Notes: generated by a model not told the origin, from the letters alone. A stretch of DNA of 64,000 nucleotides from Thalassotalea atypica (GCF_030295975.1 NZ_AP027364.1:558001-622000); one strand, 5' to 3'. Shown: positions 50,834-62,617, numbered from the stretch's first letter. A program made the numbers and translations.

Positions 50834-52587
50834 TGAGCAACGTTAAAGCCATAGCAAATGGTCCATTGGTAGGCGAAGGGCCGATCATTGTTGAAGGTGA
50901 ATTAGCTGGCAATGAGCGCATGAAGCGTGAAAGTAATTTCTTACGTGGCACCATTGAACAAGATTTAAAAGATCGCATCACAGGTGGCTTTACCAGTGAT
51001 AACTTTCAGCTGATTCGCTTTCACGGCATGTATCAGCAGGATGATCGTGACATCCGTGCAGAGCGTCAAAAACAAAAGTTAGAGCCATTACATAATGTGA
51101 TGTTACGTGCGCGTATGCCTGGAGGCATAATTACGCCAAAACAGTGGTTGGCGATTGATAAATTTGCTGATGACAGCACTATATATAGTAGTATCCGTTT
51201 GACTACTCGCCAGACATTTCAGTTTCATGGGGTATTAAAGCCGCACATAAAATTGATGCATCAAACATTAAACAGCATTGGTATTGATTCAATCGCAACA
51301 GCCGGTGATGTTAATCGTAATGTACTGTGTACGTCGAACCCTGTTGAATCAGAATTACATCAGCAAGCTTACGAGTGGGCGACAAAAATTAGTGAGCACT
51401 TGTTACCAAAAACAAACGCGTATGCGGAAATTTGGTTAGATGGTGAGAAGGTTGAGACAACTGAAGAGCCTATTCTAGGAAGTACGTATTTACCGAGAAA
51501 GTTCAAAACTACAGTCGTTATCCCACCGCAAAACGATATTGACGTCCATGCTAATGATTTGAACTTTGTCGCGATCAGTGAAAATGGTCAGCTTGTTGGT
51601 TTTAACGTATTAGTTGGTGGCGGTTTGGCCATGACTCACGGCGACAAATCAACTTACCCGCGTCGTGCTGATGATTTTGGCTTTGTCGCTTTAGACAAAG
51701 TACTAGATGTGGCAGCAGCAGTTGTTACCACCCAGCGTGACTGGGGTAACCGTGTTAATCGTAAAAATGCTAAAACCAAATACACGCTAGATCGCGTGGG
51801 TATTGACGTGTTTAAGGCGGAAGTTGAAAAACGTGCTGAAGTTAGTTTTGAAAACAGTCGTCCGTATGAGTTTACTGGCCGTGGTGACCGTTTTGGTTGG
51901 GTAGAAGGTATTGATGGAAAGCATCATCTGACCTTGTTTATTGAAAACGGTCGATTGATCGATGCGCCCAACAGCCCATTAAAAACCGGTGCTCGCGAAA
52001 TAGCCCTTGTACACAAAGGTGATTTTCGCATGACGGCAAACCAAAACTTAATTGTTGCTGGTGTGGCCGAACAAGACAAAGCACATATTGAGCAGCTAGC
52101 TCGTCAATACGGTTTGCTAAAAGACGAGACCAGTGCTCAGCGCCAAAATTCAATGGCCTGTGTTGCGTTCCCGACTTGTCCATTAGCGATGGCTGAAGCC
52201 GAGCGTTATTTACCTGGTTTGGTGAGTAATGTTGAAACATTGCTGAACAAGCATAATGTCAGTGATGAGCATATTATTTTGCGCGTTACTGGCTGTCCTA
52301 ATGGCTGTGGTCGAGCAATGTTGGCGGAAATAGGCTTAGTGGGTAAAGGGCCAGGAAAATACAACATGTATATGGGCGGTAACATTGGTGGAACCCGAAT
52401 TCCAAAACTATACAAAGAAGGGATTGATGAGCAAACCATTGTAAGTGAAATTGATGGTTTAATCGGTCGTTGGGTTGCAGAGCGAGAAGTGCAAGCAGAT
52501 GGTACCAAAGAAGCGTTTGGCGACTTTGTTATTCGCGCAGGCATTGTGAATGAAGTGATTGTAAGTGTGCGAGATTTTCATGACTAA
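50833..52587 (+). CDS. cysI: Sulfite reductase (NADPH) hemoprotein beta subunit
   Basis: CysI reduces sulfite to sulfide with siroheme and a [4Fe-4S] cluster. The 584-residue protein has the cluster/siroheme cysteines in [19 protein letters not shown] and [21 protein letters not shown], and substrate-binding arginines in the N-terminal half ([12 protein letters not shown]). Its start codon overlaps the cysJ stop, and cysH starts 8 bases before its own stop codon ends. cysG (siroheme synthase) and cysDN are not in the window. Confidence 0.97.
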   Translation: MSNVKAIANGPLVGEGPIIVEGELAGNERMKRESNFLRGTIEQDLKDRITGGFTSDNFQLIRFHGMYQQDDRDIRAERQKQKLEPLHNVMLRARMPGGIITPKQWLAIDKFADDSTIYSSIRLTTRQTFQFHGVLKPHIKLMHQTLNSIGIDSIATAGDVNRNVLCTSNPVESELHQQAYEWATKISEHLLPKTNAYAEIWLDGEKVETTEEPILGSTYLPRKFKTTVVIPPQNDIDVHANDLNFVAISENGQLVGFNVLVGGGLAMTHGDKSTYPRRADDFGFVALDKVLDVAAAVVTTQRDWGNRVNRKNAKTKYTLDRVGIDVFKAEVEKRAEVSFENSRPYEFTGRGDRFGWVEGIDGKHHLTLFIENGRLIDAPNSPLKTGAREIALVHKGDFRMTANQNLIVAGVAEQDKAHIEQLARQYGLLKDETSAQRQNSMACVAFPTCPLAMAEAERYLPGLVSNVETLLNKHNVSDEHIILRVTGCPNGCGRAMLAEIGLVGKGPGKYNMYMGGNIGGTRIPKLYKEGIDEQTIVSEIDGLIGRWVAEREVQADGTKEAFGDFVIRAGIVNEVIVSVRDFHD

Positions 52588-53371
52588 ACTAAACGAAATA
52601 TCGTCAGTAGCAACTGCTATTGCACCTGCTACGACGAAGAAAGTCGTCAATAATCGTTTTCCTGCATCTTTGCCACCTGCGTGGTTGGCACAATGGAATG
52701 AGCTATTAGAAGGACAAACACCGGTTGAGCGCGTGGAATGGGCAATGGAAAATTTGCCTAGCCACTTTGTGCTTTCATCCAGTTTTGGCATCCAGTCTGC
52801 GGTTATGTTGCACATGATGACGCAAATTGACCCTAATATTCCGGTACTGGTTACCGATACGGGGCATTTGTTTCCTGAAACATATCAATTTATTGATCAA
52901 TTAACTGATCGTTTTAATCTGAATTTGCAGGTGTACAGTGCCCAACAAAGTGCATCGTGGCAGCTCGCGAGAAATGGAGAACAATGGGCGCAGGGTGACG
53001 AAGCTCTCAAAGAGTACAACCGAATCAATAAAGTTGAGCCGCTTGAGCGTGGCTTAACCGATTTGCAATCAGGTACCTGGTTTTCAGGCATTCGTCGTCA
53101 ACAAAGCGAACACAGAAAGAGTTTGTCGGTGGTCAGTATTTTACGCGGTCGATTTAAAGTGCATCCGATTATTGATTGGTCAAACAAAGACGTACATGAG
53201 TATTTAACCAAGCATAACTTGCCATACCATCCTTTATGGGATCAAGGCTATGTCTCTGTTGGTGACGTACATAGTACAAGACCATTATCAGCTGGAATGG
53301 ATGAACAAGATACGCGTTTTGGCGGCGGGCAACGTGAGTGTGGCTTGCACACTGATGGCGATGGTATTTAA
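52580..53371 (+). CDS. cysH: Phosphoadenosine phosphosulfate reductase
   Basis: CysH reduces PAPS to sulfite using thioredoxin. Starting at ATG 52580, which overlaps the cysI end, the 263-residue protein has the P-loop-like [11 protein letters not shown] equivalent ([14 protein letters not shown]), [12 protein letters not shown] and the C-terminal catalytic ECGLH. The paired Cys motifs of the Fe-S APS reductases are absent, so it is a PAPS-type enzyme. It is the third gene of cysJIH. Confidence 0.96.
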   Translation: MTKLNEISSVATAIAPATTKKVVNNRFPASLPPAWLAQWNELLEGQTPVERVEWAMENLPSHFVLSSSFGIQSAVMLHMMTQIDPNIPVLVTDTGHLFPETYQFIDQLTDRFNLNLQVYSAQQSASWQLARNGEQWAQGDEALKEYNRINKVEPLERGLTDLQSGTWFSGIRRQQSEHRKSLSVVSILRGRFKVHPIIDWSNKDVHEYLTKHNLPYHPLWDQGYVSVGDVHSTRPLSAGMDEQDTRFGGGQRECGLHTDGDGI

Positions 53372-53392
53372 TAATATGTTTTATCATACGTC

Positions 53393-53426
53393 GCTGTACT
53401 CGAATTCAACCTAATTTGAGTACAGC
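53393..53426 (+). terminator. Hairpin after cysH
   Basis: GCTGTACTCGAATT (53393-53406) pairs with AATTTGAGTACAGC (53413-53426) over 14 positions with one G-U pair. It lies 22 bases after the cysH stop but lacks a T-run, so termination may be partial. Confidence 0.5.
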
Positions 53427-53571
53427 AGTGAAGAGCACGGAGGCTATTATCGCGTTAGCGTCAGATATTTTTCTGCTCAATACCATGCATTAATCCTTCG
53501 TTATTTGTCGACACTAACTACTTGAACACCGAGATTAAAATTCGTGCATCAAAGGTTGCCAGCCTATAAGC

Positions 53572-53600
53572 TTGTACTTATTCAAAAGCAATAAGTACAA
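53572..53600. promoter_or_regulatory. Perfect dyad abutting the SRPBCC start codon
   Basis: TTGTACTTATT (53572-53582) and AATAAGTACAA (53590-53600) flank CAAAAGC and end three bases before ATG 53603, covering the place where a ribosome-binding site should be; none is visible. It may be an operator or a translation-blocking stem. Confidence 0.5.
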
Positions 53601-53602
53601 AC

Positions 53603-54031
53603 ATGAATATTCATTTAACCAAGTTCATTCCTGTCCATACTGATTTATTACTACCGACACTATTAGCGCATGAGCAGCTCTGTCGTTTTTTTAACGCGAG
53701 TTTCGTGATTGAACGCGCAGAGAACGCTGAAGAAATAGATGGAGGAGCGGGCTGTTTACGCAAGGTAACGACTCATAGAAACAGTTTTATTGAAGAAATA
53801 ATTAAAGCAGACTTAACGGGTATTCAGTATAAAATTGTCGGTAAAGGTCCGTTGAAAAATCATCAGGGTGATATTTTTTTTAATAGCACGAAAGAAGGTA
53901 CAGTGATTGATTACCATATTCGAGGCGAGGTTGATGGGTGGTTACCCACATTCCTTGTAAAGATGGTGATTAAAAAGGACATTGCTCAAGCGTTAGACAA
54001 ACTTGCCATACACTTTCATTCTGTAAGCTAG
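53603..54031 (+). CDS. SRPBCC-like (START fold) protein
   Basis: The 142-residue soluble protein resembles small SRPBCC/polyketide cyclase proteins of marine bacteria, with strand-rich regions such as IEEIIKADLTGIQYKIVGKGPLK and VIDYHIRGEVDGWLP and a C-terminal helix (VKMVIKKDIAQALDKLAIHF). Members bind hydrophobic ligands; the ligand here is unknown. It has no clear ribosome-binding site and a perfect inverted repeat ends just before its ATG. Confidence 0.75.
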   Translation: MNIHLTKFIPVHTDLLLPTLLAHEQLCRFFNASFVIERAENAEEIDGGAGCLRKVTTHRNSFIEEIIKADLTGIQYKIVGKGPLKNHQGDIFFNSTKEGTVIDYHIRGEVDGWLPTFLVKMVIKKDIAQALDKLAIHFHSVS

Positions 54032-54032
54032 T

Positions 54033-54935
54033 TTAACTGTCGAAGTGATGACTAAGCTTTATTTTTAACGCTGTCAGTAATTCTTCGTCTGGTTTATCGC
54101 CGATAAGTTGTGCGAGCTCTACACCAACGACGGTGAATTTATAAAATCGCAACACTATACCGTTTTTTTTAGCTCTTAGAATGATGGGAGAGCCGCCTTG
54201 CCTTAATGCTATTTCATCACCTTTTGCCATAGGTGCTAACTCAGTTTCTTGCGCATAGAGTAGGTTATTGTCTGAAAGTGCCAAAATTTCACCATAACCT
54301 AAACCAAATTCACTGAGTTTAAAGTCAACTGCTCTTTGTTTATTTAGTAGATTGAATAGCCCTGGCTTTTGATAACTGCCAGATAACAGTCGAATGTTTC
54401 TTTTACTTTTATCTTTGACGGCAACCGCACAGGCTTTCGCCAATAGTTTGGCATCGTGAATAGCTAAATTTTTAAATGTACGTAAAGTTTTTAATGAAAA
54501 AGATCCTGGGTTAGATATTTCACCCGCAAGGATTTTTGCCCACAAATCCTGCATGACATTGTTACTAATATTTTCAGCAAGTTCTATAAAATTTGAAAAC
54601 CAATCAGGATCCGCCTTACTGCTTGCAACATGCTCTGAGCAATACTTAATTGATTTCTCAATAATGGCTTCCATGTTGCTTTGTTTTCTCAAGTGAGTGT
54701 AACGGTCCCGTTTGAGCATTCGCTCTTCAATGGGTAATTGCTTATTTTCAGGTTTTAAACTGTCGGCTAAACCAAAGTTTTTGGCTAAGTTGAGTAATTG
54801 TACTTGAGTCGAACTGGCTGACTTTTTCGATTGCTGGTTTTCATTAGTTGTATTGGAGCTTTCAGGCTCAACATCAATGGTAACAGGATGTGTAGAGCAA
54901 TTATTGTCAGTTGTCATGTTCTGCCTCAATGCCAA
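54033..54935 (-). CDS. TIGR03899/DUF2806-like protein
   Basis: The 300-residue cytoplasmic protein matches what I remember of TIGR03899, a family of unknown function in Vibrio, Shewanella and relatives. Cues are QLLNLAKNFGLADSLKPENK, MLKRDRYTHLRKQSNMEAII, WAKILAGEISNPGSFSLKTL and the end LIGDKPDEELLTALKIKL. The first 50 residues are Ser/Asn/Gln-rich and likely disordered. It is convergent with the SRPBCC gene (1-base gap) and divergent from the RR/EAL gene. Confidence 0.82.
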   Translation of the reverse strand: MALRQNMTTDNNCSTHPVTIDVEPESSNTTNENQQSKKSASSTQVQLLNLAKNFGLADSLKPENKQLPIEERMLKRDRYTHLRKQSNMEAIIEKSIKYCSEHVASSKADPDWFSNFIELAENISNNVMQDLWAKILAGEISNPGSFSLKTLRTFKNLAIHDAKLLAKACAVAVKDKSKRNIRLLSGSYQKPGLFNLLNKQRAVDFKLSEFGLGYGEILALSDNNLLYAQETELAPMAKGDEIALRQGGSPIILRAKKNGIVLRFYKFTVVGVELAQLIGDKPDEELLTALKIKLSHHFDS

Positions 54936-55194
54936 GTGGGCTAATATTAATTAGCATTCATATATAAACAATCGATAATTGAGTTTTAATTAGTTAATCA
55001 ATTTTATCAAGCACTTATTAATTAATTGGCAAAAATGAAAAATAATGAATTTTCATTTTGCTATTTCTAAATACTTGATTGAATGAAGTTTATGTAATGA
55101 TTTGTTGAATAATATCAATCTCACTTTTATTATGTACTAGAATGAGAGATGTATCATTTAATTATTGTCACATTAATACTAAAGAACAATTTCC

Positions 55195-55217
55195 TAATCA
55201 GCTCGCTGCTGGTTAGA
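55195..55217 (+). promoter_or_regulatory. 5' leader hairpin of the RR-GGDEF-EAL gene
   Basis: CTAATCAGC and GCTGGTTAG flank TCGCT and pair over nine positions with one G-U, directly before the GAGGGC ribosome-binding site and ATG 55228. It could tune translation. Confidence 0.4.
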
Positions 55218-55227
55218 TGAGGGCAGT

Positions 55228-57456
55228 ATGCAGGCTTCACAAAATACCAACGACGACTTCTTGTTTATTGACGATAGTGATGAAGATGAAGTTCTAGAAG
55301 ATGCCAGTGGCGAGTCATGGAAAGTCTTGATTGTAGATGATGATCCAGAAATTCATTCAGTGACGCAACTGGCGTTGTCAGATTTAATCGTTTTGGGCCG
55401 TCGTTTAGAATATCTTCACGCCTATTCAGGTGAGGAAGCTAATACTTTGTTAGAACAGGAAAGTGATATTGTTTTAGTATTGCTTGATGTTGTAATGGAG
55501 ACCGACGATGCAGGCTTGAATGTTGTTAAATACATTCGAACCGAACTCGATCGCCAAGATATTCGAATTGTGCTGAGAACTGGGCAACCAGGATATGCGC
55601 CCGAAGAAAGTGTTATAAAAGATTATGATATTAATGATTATAAAACTAAAACTGAATTAACACGTCGAAAGCTTGTTACTACGGTCTATGCAGCCATTCG
55701 TTCATACCAACAAATCACCACGGTAAATCAAAGCAGATTAGGATTAGAGCAAGTTATAGAAGGCTCATCCAATTTGCTCGAACTTCATTCAATTCAGCGA
55801 TTTGGCAAAGGTGTTTTACAACAAATTCAACAATTACTCGGCGGGTTTGCTAGTGGTGTTTTTTGTGCAAGAGGTCATGGCATTGTTGATGATGCGGATG
55901 ATTTAAGTTTGTATGTGCTCGCGCAAGAGGGAAACCTTAATGAAGTGGAAAATTGTAAACTACAGACATTAAACGACAATTTCATTGTCGACACGATTAA
56001 TGCCGCTTTTCAGCAAAAAGAGCATATTTTTTCTTCCAAGAGCGCAGCCTTGTATGTTGCTCGTGGTGGTTATCGTGCGGTGATTTTTGTAGGGCTGAAA
56101 GACAACTTGTCAGAACTTGGCAAGCAATTATTACAAGTGTTTTTATCAAATATTGCGATTGGATATGAAAATGTACATTTATTCCAAAAGCTAAGAAATG
56201 CTGCCTACAAAGACTGGTTAACGGATCTGCCAAATCGACTACAGTTTTTGAACTTACTTGATAGTTTTTCAAATGGTGACTCTGGTGACACCGCTGCCGC
56301 ACTCATTGATATTAACCACTTTAGTGATATCAATGATGGCTTAGGGCAAGACGTTGGGAACCAGTTACTCTCTGCCGTAGCCAAAAGGTTAATGACGCTT
56401 TGTGAATCAAACAAATTGGCACGGGTTGGTGCTGATGTATTTGGTATTATTGGCAGTAAAGATGTAATCAATCCTGATAGCTTATTAGCGTTGTTTAGTA
56501 AACCCTTTGAAGCGGGTGAACAAACGTTACCCATCAATGCCTGTTTGGGGCTTTGTTTAAAAGAAGATGCTGGCCAAGGCGGTGTTAAAGTTCTAAATCA
56601 AATCAATATTGCCCTCAATTTAGCAAAGAAAGATGCTGATAAACATTTCCAGTATTATAAACAAGAAATGGAAGACGAAACACTTTGGCGTCTGGGTATG
56701 ATTCGCCAGCTGCGTACCGACTTTGCAGAAGATCGATTAGAGCTTTGGTATCAACCACAACTAGATTTGAACAATGGTAATGTTATTGGCGCTGAAGCGT
56801 TATTGCGCTGGCGCTCAGCAGATGGAAATTTCATATCGCCAGCGGTTTTCATTCCATTGGCCGAGTACTCAGGGTTAATTATTGAAATTGGTGATTGGGT
56901 TGTACATCAAGCGTGTAAACAAATAAATATCATTGAAGCTGAAGGATTCACTGATGTTGGGATTTCTGTCAATGTGTCGATTCCTCAATTTAGACGAAAC
57001 AATTTTGTTGATACCGTTATCAATGCCACTAAAGTTCATCAAGTAAAGCCGAGCAAGCTTGAGCTTGAAATAACTGAAAATATTTTGATGGATGATCCGC
57101 AAATGGTGATTGATGCATTAACTAAACTAAAACAACAAGGCATCAGTATCGCGCTTGATGACTTTGGTACCGGTTATTCATCACTGAGCTACTTGCAAAA
57201 ATTACCTATTGATCGCCTAAAAGTTGATCGCGCTTTTGTTAATGATGTTACTAAGCCTGGGCAGTCTTTATTGGCTGATACTATTATCGGATTAGGGAAA
57301 CAGCTAAACCTTAAAGTCATCGCTGAAGGTGTTGAAGATGCGGAACAAGAAGCCCATTTACTCAATCAACAATGTGATGAAGTGCAGGGATTCTTTTATG
57401 CTAAACCAATGCCAGCAGATGAGTTCTTGAGCTTCTTGAGAAGCAAAAAAAACTAG
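55228..57456 (+). CDS. Response regulator-DUF3369-GGDEF-EAL c-di-GMP phosphodiesterase
   Basis: The 742-residue signalling enzyme has an N-terminal receiver (about 30-155) with acidic pocket VDDDPE and the phosphorylatable D87 in LVLLDVVME. DUF3369 follows (about 170-320), then a degenerate GGDEF domain (about 328-480, key motif GADVF at 401-405 instead of GGDEF). Last is an EAL domain (about 490-742) with EAL at 523-525, LDDFGTGYSSLSYL and VIAEGVEDAEQEA. So it should degrade c-di-GMP and probably not make it. The cognate kinase is not adjacent. A GAGGGC ribosome-binding site precedes ATG. Confidence 0.93.
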   Translation: MQASQNTNDDFLFIDDSDEDEVLEDASGESWKVLIVDDDPEIHSVTQLALSDLIVLGRRLEYLHAYSGEEANTLLEQESDIVLVLLDVVMETDDAGLNVVKYIRTELDRQDIRIVLRTGQPGYAPEESVIKDYDINDYKTKTELTRRKLVTTVYAAIRSYQQITTVNQSRLGLEQVIEGSSNLLELHSIQRFGKGVLQQIQQLLGGFASGVFCARGHGIVDDADDLSLYVLAQEGNLNEVENCKLQTLNDNFIVDTINAAFQQKEHIFSSKSAALYVARGGYRAVIFVGLKDNLSELGKQLLQVFLSNIAIGYENVHLFQKLRNAAYKDWLTDLPNRLQFLNLLDSFSNGDSGDTAAALIDINHFSDINDGLGQDVGNQLLSAVAKRLMTLCESNKLARVGADVFGIIGSKDVINPDSLLALFSKPFEAGEQTLPINACLGLCLKEDAGQGGVKVLNQINIALNLAKKDADKHFQYYKQEMEDETLWRLGMIRQLRTDFAEDRLELWYQPQLDLNNGNVIGAEALLRWRSADGNFISPAVFIPLAEYSGLIIEIGDWVVHQACKQINIIEAEGFTDVGISVNVSIPQFRRNNFVDTVINATKVHQVKPSKLELEITENILMDDPQMVIDALTKLKQQGISIALDDFGTGYSSLSYLQKLPIDRLKVDRAFVNDVTKPGQSLLADTIIGLGKQLNLKVIAEGVEDAEQEAHLLNQQCDEVQGFFYAKPMPADEFLSFLRSKKN

Positions 57457-57470
57457 CATCACTGTAAAAG

Positions 57471-57509
57471 ACCATAAAAAAAGCACCAACATGGTGCTTT
57501 TTTTATGGT
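57471..57509. terminator. Bidirectional terminator, 18-bp perfect stem
   Basis: ACCATAAAAAAAGCACCA (57471-57488) and its exact complement (57492-57509) surround a three-base loop, with A-run on one side and T-run on the other, between the convergent EAL gene and MFS gene. It should end both transcripts. Confidence 0.93.
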
Positions 57510-57522
57510 TGCGAATATTTCC

Positions 57523-58737
57523 TTATCCGTGATTTTGTTCTGCTAACTTGGCTGTTTCGTTGTTTAATTCTTTCGCACGCCATTCAATGCCTTGTTTAGG
57601 TACCAAGGGTATTAATAATGATAAAGCTAACGAACATACCGCAAACCCTGCGCCAACATAAAAAACCCAGCTTGAGTTTGTCATCCAAACAATGCCAAGC
57701 AGCGCAGGAATAACGACAGCTGCAATGTGATTAATCGAGAAACTAACCCCGGCGGTTGCGGCAATATCTTCTGGCTCTGCTATTTTTTGGAAGTAGGTTT
57801 TAATGGCAATAGCAAGCGCAAAAAAGAGGTGGTCGACAACGTACAACACCGCTGCAAGCATACCGCTTTCTACTAGACCATAAGAAACAAATAATATGGC
57901 GAGGCCAACATACTCAAATATTAACGTTTTTCGCTCACCAACTTTACCGATGAATTGCCCTATTTTTGCTGCAAAGAGCCAATTGAACACATAGTTAATT
58001 AAAAACAGTGCGCTGATATCGGCCACAGAGTAACCAAATTTTTCCACCATTAAAAATCCAGCGAAAACAACAAAAATCTGCCGACGTGCGCCGCTAAAAA
58101 ACGTTAACGCATAAAACAGCCAATATTTCTTACGCAGTATTATCTTTTTGTGCTGTTCAGTTGGCGAAGAAAACTGCTTGAAACTGAGCGCTAAAAGGAT
58201 AGTGAATACCATAGCAAGCCCACCAAATAACGCATAGGTCGCTTGATAAGACCAAGAAAATTGGTCCATCAACAACCAAACACTAGAGAATGCAAGTAGT
58301 GATGCAATCGATTTAGCTGATAAAAGGCGGCCCATAAAATGCGCTGTTTTATCTTTTGCTATCCATTGTAATGTTAATGACTGATTAACTGTTTCAAAGT
58401 AATGAAAACCGACCGACATGATGATGGTGGTGACATATAAACCAAATGTTGTCGGGAAAAAGCCTGTGGCGAAAACCCCTATAGCGGTTAGTCCCAATGA
58501 AAGTAGGGCAAGCCTTTGTTCCTTAATGAACAGTAATACATAAATAACAGTAAAGGCGAGAAAGCCAGGGATTTCACGTAGGCTTTGTAAGATACCAATC
58601 TCTTCACCAGTAAAAGCCGCTTTTTCAATGACAAAGTTGTTAAGTAGCACCATCCAGATGGAAAATACCAACGGCATAATAAATGCCATTGCCAATAATA
58701 AATTTTCAGGTTTTAAAGTGTATTTTTGAACGTTCAA
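57523..58737 (-). CDS. MFS transporter
   Basis: The 404-residue protein has about 12 transmembrane segments in the MFS pattern (MAFIMPLVFSIWMVLLNN first, then paired helices to VFYVGAGFAVCSLALSLLI), and a cytoplasmic tail. The start is TTG at 58737 with AAGGA six bases before it; no in-frame ATG is suitable. It is divergent from fadBA. The substrate is unknown. Confidence 0.86.
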   Translation of the reverse strand: MNVQKYTLKPENLLLAMAFIMPLVFSIWMVLLNNFVIEKAAFTGEEIGILQSLREIPGFLAFTVIYVLLFIKEQRLALLSLGLTAIGVFATGFFPTTFGLYVTTIIMSVGFHYFETVNQSLTLQWIAKDKTAHFMGRLLSAKSIASLLAFSSVWLLMDQFSWSYQATYALFGGLAMVFTILLALSFKQFSSPTEQHKKIILRKKYWLFYALTFFSGARRQIFVVFAGFLMVEKFGYSVADISALFLINYVFNWLFAAKIGQFIGKVGERKTLIFEYVGLAILFVSYGLVESGMLAAVLYVVDHLFFALAIAIKTYFQKIAEPEDIAATAGVSFSINHIAAVVIPALLGIVWMTNSSWVFYVGAGFAVCSLALSLLIPLVPKQGIEWRAKELNNETAKLAEQNHG

Positions 58738-59084
58738 TACCGTTCCTTATAATATAAGCTCTAGCAAATAGAACATGTGCCGGCCTGTCCTTTTCGGGAA
58801 CAGTATTTTACTTCGTTTGAAACGAAAATTCACGAACTGATAACGAACGCCACTTAGCTAAAATGTAATGATTTTTGATCATTGAATACAGCGAACGCAT
58901 AATTTCAGCGCACATGTAAACACTCAATTAAAACGCCTGTTTAAAATATTTGCTTTTAATATTCATTCAAGGCAAACTCAGTCAGCTATTATTACTTATT
59001 AATAATGCCGAACGTCTATTGAAGTGTCGTTTGGTACAACAACAATATGTTCAACAAGCACCCTTGCGGTGAAGGAGATCAGGC
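58738..59084. other. Divergent intergenic region MFS-fadB (347 bases)
   Basis: This region contains an odd-centred palindrome TTCGTTTGAAACGAA (58812-58826), 75 bases before the MFS start and about 260 before fadB. AT-rich stretches follow toward fadB. No ORF with a good ribosome-binding site was seen. Confidence 0.6.
58812..58826. promoter_or_regulatory. Palindromic operator candidate
   Basis: TTCGTTT-G-AAACGAA, with seven-base arms around a single central base. It is a plausible TetR/GntR-type operator for the MFS gene or fadBA; PsrA/FadR-like regulation is possible but not established from sequence. Confidence 0.35.
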
Positions 59085-61247
59085 ATGTTATTTCAAGGCA
59101 AAAGCCTTTCTGCCGAGTTACTTAGCGATGGCATCGTAGATTTTAAATTCGATGCACAAGGCTCAGTAAACAAGTTCGATCAGGCAACTTTTGAAGAATT
59201 TCGTCAAGTCGTATCAGCCATTAAAAATTGTGCTGACGCTAAAGGTGTGATTGTTACCTCTTCTAAATCTACATTTATCGTCGGTGCAGATATCACTGAG
59301 TTCTTAGAAACCTTTAAACTTCCAGAAGAAACGCTAGTTGATTGGGTTAAACAAGCAACAGATGTTTTTGATTCATTCGAAGATTTAGATATTCCTAAAG
59401 TCGCTGCTGTTAACGGATTCGCGTTAGGCGGCGGTTGTGAGATGATTCTTTCTTGTGAATACCGTGTTGCTGATACAACAGCTTCTATCGGTTTGCCAGA
59501 AGTTAAATTAGGTCTTATCCCAGGTTTTGGTGGAACAGTACGTTTACCTCGCTTAATTGGTGCCGACAATGCTGTTGAATGGATGTCCACAGGTAAAGCA
59601 CATAAGCCAGAGCAAGCGATGGCGGCGGGAACTATTGATGCGGTAGTTGCTCCAGAGCATTTACGTGAAGCGGCTTTAAGCATGGTAAAACAAGCAATTG
59701 AAGGTAAGCTTGATTGGCGAGCACGTCGTGACGTTAAAATGTCACCATTAACGCTTAGCCCAACTGAAACCATTATGACGTTCAATACCTGTAAAGGCAT
59801 GATCGCGGCAAAAGCAGGCAAACATTACCCTGCTCCAATGATGATGGTTAAAACGATCGAAGCAGCAGCGAGTAAAAGTCGCGCAGAAGCGATGTTGTTG
59901 GAAAACCAAGGTTTTGCAAAACTAGCTAAAACTGATGCCGCGACAGCGCAAATTGGTTTATTCATGGCTGATCAAGTCATTAAAGGTAAAGCGAAAAAAG
60001 CAGGCAAGTTGGCTACAAAAGCGGTCAATAAAGCTGCTGTATTGGGCGCAGGCATTATGGGCGGCGGCATTGCATATCAGTCAGCTTATAAAGGCACGCC
60101 AATTATCATGAAAGATATTGCTGATAGTGCATTAGACCTAGGCTTAAAAACAGCTTCAGGAATTCTAACTAAGCAAGTTGAACGTGGCCGCATGAACCCT
60201 AAGAAAATGGCTGGAGTGTTAAACAACATTACCCCATCACTTAGCTATGACAGCGTTAAAGACGTTGATATTGTCGTTGAAGCAGTTGTTGAAAACCCGA
60301 AAGTCAAAGGTATTGTGCTCGCTGAAGTTGAAGGTATCGTTGCTGATGATGCAATCGTTACATCAAATACGTCAACAATTTCTATCGATTTATTGGCTGA
60401 AAGCGTAAAACGTAAAGACAAGTTCTGTGGTATGCATTTCTTCAATCCAGTGCACAAAATGCCATTAGTAGAAGTTATTCGTGGAAAAGAAACGTCTGAT
60501 GAAACTGTTGCAGCCGTTGTTGCATATGCAGCTAAGATGGGTAAATCACCTATTGTTGTTAATGACTGCCCAGGTTTTTACGTAAACCGCGTATTGTTCC
60601 CTTATTTTGCTGGTTTTAGCCACCTTGTTAACGAAGGTGCTGATTTTACCGCTGTTGATAAAGTTATGGAAAAACAATTCGGTTGGCCAATGGGACCGGC
60701 ATACTTACTTGATGTTGTTGGTATTGATACAGCAGATCACTGTACTGGCGTTATGTCAGCAGGCTTCCCAACCCGTATGCAAAAAATCGGCAATGATCCA
60801 GTAAGCAAGATGTACAACAATGATCGCCTTGGTCAAAAGAACGGTAAAGGCTTCTACGATTACGGTACAGATAAGCGTGGTAAACCAACGAAAGTACCTT
60901 CAGAAGTTGCTTATGAGCTAATTGGCAATACTGAACATAAAGAATTTACGCCTGATGAAATTATGTCTCGTGTGATGATCCCTATGGTGAACGAAGTTGT
61001 ACGCTGTTTAGAAGAAGGTATCGTTGATACTGCCGCTGAAGCTGATATGGGCTTAATTTATGGTTTAGGTTTCCCTCCATTCCGTGGTGGTCCAATTCGC
61101 TATTTAGAAACTGTTGGTATTGAAAACTTCATTGCAATGGCTGACAAATATGCGCATTTGGGTGAAATTTATCAAGTGACTGATGGTATGCGTGAGATGG
61201 CCAAGTCTGGCAAATCTTACTTTTTCACTGACGTTAAAACAGCTTAA
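59085..61247 (+). CDS. fadB: Fatty acid oxidation complex subunit alpha
   Basis: FadB carries enoyl-CoA hydratase/isomerase and 3-hydroxyacyl-CoA dehydrogenase activities in beta-oxidation. The 720-residue protein has the crotonase half (about 1-300) with [15 protein letters not shown] and the oxyanion region [12 protein letters not shown]. The NAD half starts at about 310 with [14 protein letters not shown] and contains [18 protein letters not shown] and [23 protein letters not shown] lies before ATG. It is the first gene of fadBA. Confidence 0.97.
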   Translation: MLFQGKSLSAELLSDGIVDFKFDAQGSVNKFDQATFEEFRQVVSAIKNCADAKGVIVTSSKSTFIVGADITEFLETFKLPEETLVDWVKQATDVFDSFEDLDIPKVAAVNGFALGGGCEMILSCEYRVADTTASIGLPEVKLGLIPGFGGTVRLPRLIGADNAVEWMSTGKAHKPEQAMAAGTIDAVVAPEHLREAALSMVKQAIEGKLDWRARRDVKMSPLTLSPTETIMTFNTCKGMIAAKAGKHYPAPMMMVKTIEAAASKSRAEAMLLENQGFAKLAKTDAATAQIGLFMADQVIKGKAKKAGKLATKAVNKAAVLGAGIMGGGIAYQSAYKGTPIIMKDIADSALDLGLKTASGILTKQVERGRMNPKKMAGVLNNITPSLSYDSVKDVDIVVEAVVENPKVKGIVLAEVEGIVADDAIVTSNTSTISIDLLAESVKRKDKFCGMHFFNPVHKMPLVEVIRGKETSDETVAAVVAYAAKMGKSPIVVNDCPGFYVNRVLFPYFAGFSHLVNEGADFTAVDKVMEKQFGWPMGPAYLLDVVGIDTADHCTGVMSAGFPTRMQKIGNDPVSKMYNNDRLGQKNGKGFYDYGTDKRGKPTKVPSEVAYELIGNTEHKEFTPDEIMSRVMIPMVNEVVRCLEEGIVDTAAEADMGLIYGLGFPPFRGGPIRYLETVGIENFIAMADKYAHLGEIYQVTDGMREMAKSGKSYFFTDVKTA

Positions 61248-62426
<1,179 letters not shown>

Positions 62427-62590
62427 CTCAAGGTTAAATCAACTTATTTTTATTGTCGGAAGTGCTCACATACCTTTGTATGCACCGCGCTTCCTTCGAA
62501 AAACTAAGCTATTTACCTCATGATTTATTAGTATTTCCACGTTGTTAATTACTGTTTTTAAGCGTAATTCATCAACGTTAGTTGAAATTT

Positions 62591-62617
62591 AAAACACCGC
62601 TTAGGCGGTGTTTTTTT
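62591..62617 (+). terminator. Terminator downstream of fadBA
   Basis: CACCGC (62595-62600) and GCGGTG (62605-62610) with loop TTAG, flanked by AAAA and TTTTTTT, form a strong intrinsic terminator. It lies 165 bases after the fadA stop. Confidence 0.88.
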
